From assembly GCA_003105305.1 (NCBI GenBank), contig PQAQ01000031.1:1-11080 (forward strand): DNA of 11,080 bases, given 5' to 3'. The position numbers and the translations under genes were made by a program. Position 1 is the stretch's first letter. Each line of letters begins with the position of its first letter. The notes beneath the pieces are model-generated. The model saw only the letters and a program-made list of their open reading frames with translations. It was not told the origin of the DNA and ran no database searches. Below, one piece after another: positions 1 through 5,299 of this stretch. This DNA comes from Candidatus Methylomirabilota bacterium. GTDB lineage: Bacteria > Methylomirabilota > Methylomirabilia > Methylomirabilales > Methylomirabilaceae.

Positions 1-1
1 A

Positions 2-253
2 GAGAAAGTCACCCAAGATGAAAGGCAGACGAAACTGTCGGGGTTGGCAGGGCTCGGCATCATTGGAACCGTTGTAACTTGCGTTGCCTGTTTTACCCCG
101 TTGGCGGTCACCCTGCTCGGGGTGATCGGGCTGGCGGGCTGGGCCGGGTATCTCGACTACGCGCTCTTCCCGCTCCTGGTCGTGTTTGCCGGACTCGTAC
201 TGCTCGGACTCGCCCGTCAGCGGCGAGAGAGAACACAAGAGGGAGAACACTGA
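2..253 (+). CDS. merF: MerF-like mercury transport protein, 5' end outside window
   Basis: Small inner-membrane protein of the MerF type, which carries Hg(II) into the cytoplasm. The frame is open from base 2, so the true start probably lies just upstream of the window; a TTG at 44 is the only plausible start inside it. Two hydrophobic segments are visible, the first with VTCVACFTPLAV, the second after the loop GWAGYLDYALFPLL, which is close to the MerF signature GYLDY. In the usual family the first helix has a vicinal CC before FTP; here the cysteines are spaced as CVAC, so one has moved three residues back. The tail is basic and short. Its stop TGA overlaps the ATG of the next gene (TGATG), which indicates translational coupling. 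Family assignment is firm; the length is uncertain because of the cut 5' end. Confidence 0.82.
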   Translation, partial: EKVTQDERQTKLSGLAGLGIIGTVVTCVACFTPLAVTLLGVIGLAGWAGYLDYALFPLLVVFAGLVLLGLARQRRERTQEGEH

Positions 254-489
254 TGGCACAAGAGATTATCGTCTACAGTCAACCGGGGTGAGGGTCCTGC
301 CACCAGGAGAAAGAGTTTCTTTCTCATAACGGGATTGCCTTCGTAGACAAGAATATTCAGGAAGACTCGGCAGCGCTGGAGGAGTTGCTGAAACTCGGTT
401 ATCGGGCGACACCTGTCACAGTTATTGATGGCGAGATCGTCGTCGGTTTCGATCGAGGGAAACTTCAGCGACTGCTCGGGCTCAGCTAA
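253..489 (+). CDS. Selenocysteine-containing glutaredoxin-like protein (UxxC)
   Basis: Reads as a 78-residue thioredoxin-fold protein if the TGA at 289-291 (codon 13) is decoded as Sec. The start is MAQEIIVYSQPG, then U13-G-S-C16, the place of the CxxC active site at the end of the first beta strand. The cis-Pro motif ATPVTVIDGE follows at about residues 53-62 and the domain closes with GFDRGKLQRLLGL before a TAA, so the downstream half is a proper glutaredoxin and not read-through noise. A hairpin at 307-325 fits a bacterial SECIS. The ATG overlaps the merF stop; the upstream GAGGGAG serves as ribosome site. Glutaredoxins with UxxC are known in Sec-decoding bacteria. Its place in a mer operon suggests it reduces, or accepts Hg(II) from, the thiol/selenol carriers around it; this role is inferred. 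Automatic annotation would probably miss it or start it after the TGA. Confidence 0.85.
307..325 (+). promoter_or_regulatory. Putative bacterial SECIS hairpin of the glutaredoxin gene
   Basis: Perfect 8-bp stem GAGAAAGA (307-314) with UCUUUCUC (318-325) and a GUU triloop. The first loop base is G and lies 24 nt after the UGA at 289-291, inside the 16-37 nt range known for bSECIS elements. It lies within the coding sequence. Confidence 0.72.
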
Positions 490-518
490 GGCCATTGCGG
501 TCAGGTCTTGGAGGCAGG

Positions 519-803
519 ATGGTTACAGTCCATTGCAGCGGGTGCGGGCAGGAGATCGAGCTTCCGGCGGGGACGCGCTCAGGCGACATCATCGCCTGTC
601 CCAACTGAGCGGGCCTCTCGCTCCGGGTGAGCGAGCAAGACGGTAACTGGTCAGCCGTAGTGCTCAAGACCGCGAGTTGCGCCGTCGGAGATGAAGTCGT
701 CGTCCTTCCCGATGACGTGCGGCCCGGCGATATCATTGAGTGCCACGGGATCACGCAACGGGTGACCTATGCTTACGGCGCCTATGCGCTTGAGAAGATA
801 TGA
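519..803 (+). CDS. Zinc-ribbon selenoprotein with CPNU, LysW-like
   Basis: A 94-residue protein when TGA at 606-608 (codon 30) is read as Sec. The N-terminal half has C6-x2-C9, the stretch QEIELPAGTRSGDIIACPN and then U30, i.e. the fourth ligand of a CxxC...CxxC zinc ribbon is Sec. This half resembles LysW-type zinc ribbons (CG.EIELP...GDI..CP.C). A second half repeats the pattern: VVVLPDDVRPGDIIECHG (about residues 60-77) parallels the first, with C54 and C75 left, so it looks like a degenerate second ribbon ending in VTYAYGAYALEKI. The start ATG at 519 has a good upstream site, GGAGG at 510-514. It lies 29 bp after the glutaredoxin and just before merT, so it belongs to the operon. Possible role: cytoplasmic metal chaperone or Hg(II) scavenger; not known. 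It may be an undescribed selenoprotein family. The only stop inside is the recoded TGA, and the second TGA at 801-803 is the real end. Confidence 0.78.
617..635 (+). promoter_or_regulatory. Putative bacterial SECIS hairpin of the zinc-ribbon gene
   Basis: Perfect 7-bp stem CUCGCUC (617-623) with GAGCGAG (629-635) and loop CGGGU (624-628). The loop begins 16 nt after the UGA at 606-608 and has G as its second base, which meets the bSECIS rules at the short end of the range. Confidence 0.74.
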
Positions 804-815
804 GGCGTGAAAGAC

Positions 816-1247
816 ATGCGAATACCAGATGTGAAGTCCGGATTTTTTGGGATGGTGTCCGCGGCCATCGCTTCACTCTGCTGTCTCCTGCCGCTCGCAG
901 TGATTGTGGTGGGGCTGGGCAGCGGGGCCTTCATGATGACCACCATGCAGTACCGGGCCATCTTCATCCCGGCGGGGATCATCGGGGTCAGTCTCGGCTG
1001 GGCCTTTTACCTTCGTGAGCGCAAGCGATGCAATGCGCTTAGTTGCAGGATGTCAGGTGGACGATTGAATCTGGTATTCCTCTTGCTTGCAACTGTTATT
1101 GTGGCCGGAGCCGTCGCTCTGGACCAGCTCCCGAACTTCACCGCCGACCTGCTGATGCGCGTCACATCCGGTGAGTCGGACACGATGCCGATGTCCGGTG
1201 CCGCTGCGGAGCATTCCGACATGAGCTATGGAGGTGAGACCAAATGA
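816..1247 (+). CDS. merT: MerT mercuric ion transporter
   Basis: Inner-membrane Hg(II) importer that takes the ion from MerP. Three hydrophobic segments are visible. The first has the vicinal pair in SLCCLLPLAV, as in MerT; the loop after the second has CNALSC, matching the second cysteine pair of the family; the third is LVFLLLATVIVAGAVAL. The C-terminus has about 35 extra residues with several Met, Ser and acidic residues (ESDTMPMSGAAAEHSDM), longer than ordinary MerT and possibly metal-binding. The start is ATG 816, with GAGG at 802-805 some 10 nt upstream; GTG 807 is the alternative but would leave almost no spacing. The stop overlaps the next ATG (ATGA). No in-frame TGA occurs: unlike its soluble neighbours, MerT keeps all its cysteines. 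Confidence 0.88.
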   Translation: MRIPDVKSGFFGMVSAAIASLCCLLPLAVIVVGLGSGAFMMTTMQYRAIFIPAGIIGVSLGWAFYLRERKRCNALSCRMSGGRLNLVFLLLATVIVAGAVALDQLPNFTADLLMRVTSGESDTMPMSGAAAEHSDMSYGGETK

Positions 1248-1552
1248 AGACCACGCGTGAGTACGATCGACGCACCTTCCTCGCCTGGGGGTTTGGTGCA
1301 TCGCTCCTCCTCGCTTTGGGGCGAGGGGTAGCCTCAGAGACCGCCGTCGTTCACCTGCGAATTGACGGCATGACGTGAGGGGCCTGACCCCTCGTGGTCA
1401 AGAAGGCCCTGGAAGGGCTGAAGGGCGTCACAAGCGCAGAGGTGAGTTTCAAGGACAAGCTCGCGCGCGTGACATATGAGAAGGGGGTCGTGACCATCGA
1501 GCAGATGATCGAGGCCGTAAAGCGCGCGGGCTTTGTCGCCACGCCCCAATAA
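1244..1552 (+). CDS. merP: MerP-like HMA protein with two selenocysteines (UxxU)
   Basis: Reads as a 102-residue exported heavy-metal-associated domain protein if TGA at 1376-1378 (codon 45) and 1385-1387 (codon 48) are both Sec. The metal motif is IDGMTUGAUP where MerP has GMTCxxCP, so both Hg(II) ligands would be selenolates. The rest is a standard HMA fold: VVHLRIDGMT, VVKKALEGLKGVTSAEVSF, ARVTYEKG, then EQMIEAVKRAGF, ending at TAA. No other stop or frameshift is present. The N-terminus has DRRTFLAWGFGASLLLALGR, which resembles a twin-arginine (Tat) signal rather than the Sec signal of classic MerP. The start ATG overlaps the merT stop and has GGAGGTGAG upstream. Role: periplasmic Hg(II) carrier to MerT. 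UxxC-type MerP-like selenoproteins have, as I recall, been reported from ocean metagenomes; a double-Sec form is the striking point here. Confidence 0.85.
1377..1393 (+). promoter_or_regulatory. Hairpin spanning both UGA codons of the MerP-like gene
   Basis: GAGGGG (1377-1382) pairs perfectly with CCCCUC (1388-1393), leaving loop CCUGA, so the first UGA sits at the base of the stem and the second UGA lies in the loop. It is too close to either UGA to be a standard bSECIS, but the second double-Sec gene has a similar structure. Confidence 0.5.
1405..1419 (+). promoter_or_regulatory. Putative bacterial SECIS hairpin of the MerP-like gene
   Basis: GGCCCU (1405-1410) pairs with AGGGCU (1414-1419, outer pair G-U) around a GGA triloop. 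The first loop G is 33 nt after the first UGA and 24 nt after the second, so a single element could serve both. The stem is short, so confidence is moderate. Confidence 0.58.
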
Positions 1553-1565
1553 GCAGGAGGACGCG

Positions 1566-2657
1566 ATGGGTCCAACAGCAAGATTCCCCATCCTGCCGAC
1601 TACGGTGGTCGGGTCGTATTCGGTGCCGGACTGGTATCCCGTGCTGCAAGAGGGGGTGCAGCGAGGGGCAATGCCCCCCTCGGCCTTTGGTGATGCGAAA
1701 GCGATCGCCGCCCTTGGCGCTATCAAGGATCAAGAGACGGCCGGCGTCGACCTGATCAGCGACGGGGAACTGTTCCGCAGGGACGACAACCGATTCGGCC
1801 CTCCCAACGCCATGATCAACTACTTCGCGGCGAAGATCCCGGGATTCTCGGCCGAGCTTCGGGACCGGAGCAATATCACGCCGCTCGACCCCTCGGCGTC
1901 ACTCCCGGCGCCGGTGGTGACGGACCCGCTCCAGCCGGCGCCGCTGGGTCTCGTAGAGGAACTCCGCTTCCTTCGTCGCTACAGCTCCCGCTCGGTCAAG
2001 ATCGCCATGACCGGGCCCCACATGTTCGCCCGGATCGTGTGGGATGAGTGCTACGGCAGCCCGGAGGTCCTCGCCATGGAGATGGCCGCGATCATCAACG
2101 CCGAGCTGAGGCGGCTGGATCGCGCCGGATGCGACGTCATTCAGCTTGACGAGCCGGTCCTGTGGTTTCGGCCGGACGATCAGGTGTGGGGCGCCAAGGC
2201 CGTCAACGCCTGCTTCCAAGGGGTCAAGCGCGCCAAGCGAGCGATCCATGTCTGTCAGGGCAACTATAACCCAGATCCCACTGCTCATCGCGGGCTACGC
2301 ATCTTTCCCTCAGAGTTCCAGGCCATCCTTCCGGTGATACAAGCCGCTCAGGTCGATCTGGTCCTTATGGCGTTTGCGGCCCTCAAGGAGAAAGACATCA
2401 CTGCCCTCAAGGACTTTCCGAAAGACAAGGCGTTGGGGGTAGGAGTCATTGACGTTCAAGAGCACCGTGTGGAAACGCCGGCACAGGTGGCCAGGACCAT
2501 CCAGCGCGTGCTGCAGTACGTGCCACCCAAGCGCCTCCTTGTCTGCCCGGACTGCGGCCTGAACCATCTGCCCCGTCCGGTGGCGTTCGGGAAGCTTCAG
2601 GCGATGGTCAAAGGGGCAGAACTGGTGCGCCAGGCCCTCTCGGGTAAGCGCCTATGA
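1566..2657 (+). CDS. MetE-like (COG0620) methyltransferase, zinc ligand altered
   Basis: A 363-residue protein matching the C-terminal catalytic domain of cobalamin-independent methionine synthase, as in stand-alone MetE-like enzymes; the N-terminal half of full MetE is absent. Visible family marks: PTTVVGSYSVPDWY at the start, LISDGELFRRDD, KIAMTGPHMFAR, DVIQLDEPVLWF, then the metal site H228-x-C230 (IHVCQGNY) and C330 (CPDCGLNHLP). The zinc-ligand Glu normally found in a motif like VD..LLEFA is replaced here by Met268-Ala269 (DLVLMAFA), so a fourth ligand seems lost. ATG 1566 is chosen because AGGAGG lies 5 bp upstream; it is 13 bp after the MerP-like gene and so in the mer operon. Its substrate is unknown: homocysteine methylation is the family reaction, but the site change and location suggest another thiol or metal-alkyl role. 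That last point is inference. Confidence 0.8.
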   Translation: MGPTARFPILPTTVVGSYSVPDWYPVLQEGVQRGAMPPSAFGDAKAIAALGAIKDQETAGVDLISDGELFRRDDNRFGPPNAMINYFAAKIPGFSAELRDRSNITPLDPSASLPAPVVTDPLQPAPLGLVEELRFLRRYSSRSVKIAMTGPHMFARIVWDECYGSPEVLAMEMAAIINAELRRLDRAGCDVIQLDEPVLWFRPDDQVWGAKAVNACFQGVKRAKRAIHVCQGNYNPDPTAHRGLRIFPSEFQAILPVIQAAQVDLVLMAFAALKEKDITALKDFPKDKALGVGVIDVQEHRVETPAQVARTIQRVLQYVPPKRLLVCPDCGLNHLPRPVAFGKLQAMVKGAELVRQALSGKRL

Positions 2658-2658
2658 A

Positions 2659-2675
2659 CGCGCCCACAGGGCGTG
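2659..2675. terminator. Weak hairpin between the converging operons
   Basis: CGCGCCC (2659-2665) pairs with GGGCGUG (2669-2675) around an ACA loop, immediately after the metE-like stop. No U-run follows, so it is at best a weak or factor-dependent terminator. The remaining intergenic bases to 2749 show nothing else. Confidence 0.3.
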
Positions 2676-2749
2676 CTGAAGCGAAGACGAAAACTGTCGC
2701 ACGCTTATGATTGGTTTCCTCAAGCCAGCTCTTAAGTCCCCTCTCAGGG

Positions 2750-3640
2750 CTAGAACACACCCCGGAATCCCCAGATCACGATCACGTCAGGCTTGAGGCC
2801 GAAGGGCCGGACGAGGCCTCGGCTGATGGGAACCTCCACCGCCGCCTCGACAGCCCACTGTGGACCGAGGAAATACTGAAAGCCTGGCGCCAGGAAGAAC
2901 TCGGTTCCACCGGACTCCGACACGGTAGCACCGCTGACCCTGTCCTTCGTTGCCGTAGTCCCTACCAGTTCCAGGCCGACGTTGAGCTGGGAGAGGTCTG
3001 GAATCGGCCAATCCGGAAAGAGCTGATATTGAACAGTGAGGTTATAGGAGACCGTATCCCCCGCTTTAAAGCCTTGCGCCTCGCTGTTCACCTTGCCCAG
3101 CGTCCCGAGATAGAGGCCCCACCGCCGGCTGATCGAACCCAGGCTGAGCCCCACCAGGCCGTCGACCGAGCCGGTCCCTGGCTGCAGGGCGGGCGGAAGC
3201 CGCCCCTGTGCATCGCGCCGCCCGCTGTCGCCCGTCGGAAGCTTCAGACCGCCCAACAGCGTAGCCTCGATGGTTCCATGGGGCCGGTCCTGCCGAAAGA
3301 GCCGGTAGAGGCCGAAGAGGCGCAGGTCCCCGGCCCCCTCAGCACCACGCCGGCGGCCATCCTCCAGCGTGAGATGTTTTGAGACATACGGGAAACTCAG
3401 CGCCACGTTAAGATCCCGGCGAGGGGAATAGAGCGCCAAGACCGGGGCCTCCCAGATGGTGAGGCGATTCCCACCTTCGCTCAGCCGGGTGTACACTCCA
3501 AGGCCGCGCACGGCTGTTCCAAGAGAAAAGAGCGTGGTAGGCCCGACGCCGACAATCGGATCGGCGAAGCTCGGGCTGGGTCCTAACAGCCAGCAGACGG
3601 CAAGCCATCCGAGAACGCGGATCCACCTGCGCTCTGGCAT
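2750..3640 (-). CDS. Outer-membrane beta-barrel transporter-like protein
   Basis: A 296-residue protein with a signal peptide (MPERRWIRVLGWLAVCWLL, likely cleaved after SFA, before DPIVG). The mature part alternates hydrophobic and polar residues with many Gly and aromatic residues and ends in the aromatic IWGFRGVF, typical of outer-membrane barrels. Segments such as LRLFGLYRLF, ATLLGGLKLPTG, GLVGLSLGS and FLAPGFQYFLGPQWAVEAAVEVP resemble the MetA-pathway/transporter barrel family (Phenol_MetA_deg type). It is the last gene of the - strand operon, 44 bp after the HMA selenoprotein, so it may be the outer-membrane outlet or a periplasm-facing partner of that system. No Cys is seen in the mature part. 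The specific family is moderately sure; the substrate is unknown. Confidence 0.68.
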   Translation of the reverse strand: MPERRWIRVLGWLAVCWLLGPSPSFADPIVGVGPTTLFSLGTAVRGLGVYTRLSEGGNRLTIWEAPVLALYSPRRDLNVALSFPYVSKHLTLEDGRRRGAEGAGDLRLFGLYRLFRQDRPHGTIEATLLGGLKLPTGDSGRRDAQGRLPPALQPGTGSVDGLVGLSLGSISRRWGLYLGTLGKVNSEAQGFKAGDTVSYNLTVQYQLFPDWPIPDLSQLNVGLELVGTTATKDRVSGATVSESGGTEFFLAPGFQYFLGPQWAVEAAVEVPISRGLVRPFGLKPDVIVIWGFRGVF

Positions 3641-3684
3641 GGTGCACCATTGGAACCCCTTGCCCCTCTTTCCGTTTGCCGTTT

Positions 3685-4197
3685 CTATTGTTGGGCCTCA
3701 AACCGCTCCACTTGCGCCCTGTTCTTCTCCTTCGGGATCATCCCAACGATGGTCACGAGCCTGCCATCCAATTTCGCGGCCTTCCGCAGCGCCTCGAACT
3801 GCTCATCGGCCACAAGCGCGATAAGCTGATCCGTTCTCTCGACCTTAAAGAAGGGAGTGCCGTCTCTGGTGGTGAGCCGGCCTACCGCCTCGAATCGGAT
3901 CCAGGTCGGTGTAAACCCTGCATCCACGACGAGCTTCCTGAGCTTCTCCACCTCGAGTAGCTGGCCTTCCTTCAGCATAATGTCTGCCTGTGCCAACTTC
4001 AAGCTGACCTTTACCGTGTCCACGCCTTCCAGGCGTGTGAGGGCCTTTTGGACCCCATACGCTCAGATGGGTCAGGTCATCCCATCCACGCCCATCTGAA
4101 CCTGCCTGATCTCTGCCAGGGCCAGAATAGGAAACGCCAATGCAAGGAACAAGGCCAACCCGATTAGGCCGGAAGTTTTGGGCGTCTGCTTTCTCAT
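3685..4197 (-). CDS. Exported HMA protein with two selenocysteines (GMTUPIU)
   Basis: A 170-residue protein if TGA at complement 4072-4074 (codon 42) and 4063-4065 (codon 45) are Sec. Before the TGAs comes a clear signal peptide (MRKQTPKTSGLIGLALFLAL, ending ALA before EIRQV), then VQMGVDGMTU42-P-I-U45-AYGVQKALTRLEGV, exactly a GMTCPxC HMA metal site with both Cys replaced. The HMA fold continues to about residue 100 (VKVSLKLAQADIML, EKLRKLVVDAGF). A C-terminal domain of about 65 residues (VGRLTTRDGTPFFKVE...GRLVTIVGMIPKE) is beta-rich and could be a small OB-like fold. The start ATG 4197 has AAGGAGG just upstream. A caller that stops at TGA would begin at 4023 and lose both signal and metal site. 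It lies between a permease and an outer-membrane barrel, so it probably carries metal in the periplasm for export; inferred. Confidence 0.84.
4021..4037 (-). promoter_or_regulatory. Putative bacterial SECIS hairpin of the second HMA gene
   Basis: On the - strand CACGCCU pairs with AGGCGUG (7 bp) around a GGA triloop. The first loop G is 33 nt after the second UGA, within the bSECIS range; it is 42 nt after the first UGA, slightly outside. The loop and its closing U-A pair are the same as in the MerP-like gene. Confidence 0.66.
4051..4073 (-). promoter_or_regulatory. Hairpin spanning both UGA codons of the second HMA gene
   Basis: On the - strand GACCCAU, starting inside the first UGA, pairs with AUGGGGUC with one bulged G; the second UGA lies in the 8-nt loop. 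This matches the layout seen at 1377-1393 in the MerP-like gene, although the two sequences differ. Confidence 0.45.
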
Positions 4198-4246
4198 GCC
4201 GTTCCTCCTTTCGAGGTTCATGTCCAGTTCATAGCGTGCCAAGCCT

Positions 4247-5284
4247 CTACCTGATCATGCTTCCCAAAGCGCTGAAGAGCCGATGCATCAGTTCGAGCGG
4301 GGGGAGGTGGGGGCGAAAACCGAAGAGGCCATATATCCAGGTAGACCCCAGCCCGCCCAGGACTGCCGCCCCGTACAGGAGACCGACCAGGTTCAGACCT
4401 TGCCTGCGGCCAAATGTCCTGACGTAGATCAGCAGATCTTTGGGGTGGATGGCGCTGGCCAGGCAGAAGCTGATGATCCCTGGATAGGAGAGCCCATCCG
4501 TCTTGAATAGGGCGTGGATGACGGGAAGGTTGCCCACTGGCGACAGGAACATCGTCATCGAGAGGGCCGGGCCGACCAGGGCATTGATGAGGTCAGAGGC
4601 GGTGGTTTCCGAGCCCAGGATCTCCGCAAAGCTCATCCACCAAGGTTGTAAGCCGGCGGCGAAGATGATTCCGCCCAGCCCGATCCCCGCGGCAAGCGTT
4701 GGCGCAAAGCCTCGCATCTCCTGTCCGATGAACCCTATCATGGCCCACCACCCTTTCGGGGACAACAGGATGACTCGCCAGGAAGGGAAGATGGCCAGGC
4801 CGATGGAGAACTGTGTGCTCTGCAGCGGCCCTCTAGCCAAGGCATTTACCGGCTTCGGTTGGAGCCAAGTGAGTCCAAAGATCACCACTCCGATCATTAC
4901 AAGGGCCCCCAGCGCGTGCCCGACAGCAAACTCGGCACCCAGCGATAGAGCAAAGATGGCCAGGAAGTGGATCGTCAGGTTCCGGCTGGCGATCAGATAG
5001 GCAAAGGCTGTGGCGATAGAGCGACCACTCGTAAGAAGCTCCCACGCCGCCTCGCGGCTTTTCGCTCGATCCACACTTCCTACAATACCCGCCTGCACGG
5101 CCCGCCAGAGGCCCAGTGTGGGAATTGGAGGGATTGAGGAAAGTCGTTCCCACGTTGAACGTCGATATTGCAAGGCAAGGATGGCTGCCACAAAAAAGCC
5201 AGGACCCCACACCGTGTAGAACAGGGTCATAAATTTGAATAATTCGAAACTATAAAACCACGCTTCTTTCCAAAAACTGACCAT
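4247..5284 (-). CDS. Permease of the ArsP/DUF318 (YraQ) type
   Basis: A 345-residue polytopic inner-membrane protein. It begins with an amphipathic/hydrophobic segment (FKFMTLFYTVWGPGFFVAAI) and has roughly eight hydrophobic helices in two blocks separated by a polar stretch (LTWLQPKPVNALARGPLQST). The second block has GPALSMTMFLSPVGNLPVIH followed by ASAIHPKDLLIY, resembling the conserved core of predicted permeases of the ArsP_1/DUF318 group, some of which export organoarsenicals or divalent metals. It starts 15 bp after the ATPase stop with AAGGAAAGG upstream, so it is co-transcribed. In this operon it is most likely a metal or organometal exporter working with the HMA selenoprotein; the substrate is not shown by the sequence. 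No in-frame TGA occurs. Confidence 0.7.
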   Translation of the reverse strand: MVSFWKEAWFYSFELFKFMTLFYTVWGPGFFVAAILALQYRRSTWERLSSIPPIPTLGLWRAVQAGIVGSVDRAKSREAAWELLTSGRSIATAFAYLIASRNLTIHFLAIFALSLGAEFAVGHALGALVMIGVVIFGLTWLQPKPVNALARGPLQSTQFSIGLAIFPSWRVILLSPKGWWAMIGFIGQEMRGFAPTLAAGIGLGGIIFAAGLQPWWMSFAEILGSETTASDLINALVGPALSMTMFLSPVGNLPVIHALFKTDGLSYPGIISFCLASAIHPKDLLIYVRTFGRRQGLNLVGLLYGAAVLGGLGSTWIYGLFGFRPHLPPLELMHRLFSALGSMIR

Positions 5285-5299
5285 GCCCTTTCCTTGCGC

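Noticed and set aside
253..489. TGA as sequencing error or pseudogene mark
   Set aside because: Seven independent TGAs at Cys positions, no other stops or frameshifts, and suitable hairpins after them make chance errors or decay very unlikely.
2655..2675. Possible Sec read-through at the metE-like TGA, which is followed by a hairpin
   Set aside because: The protein is complete at this point by family length, the following codons are basic and low in family likeness, and the hairpin lies only 1 nt after the TGA.
2711..3382. Long + strand frame opposite the barrel gene
   Set aside because: No family likeness and low hydrophobic order; the - strand frame has a signal peptide and barrel pattern.
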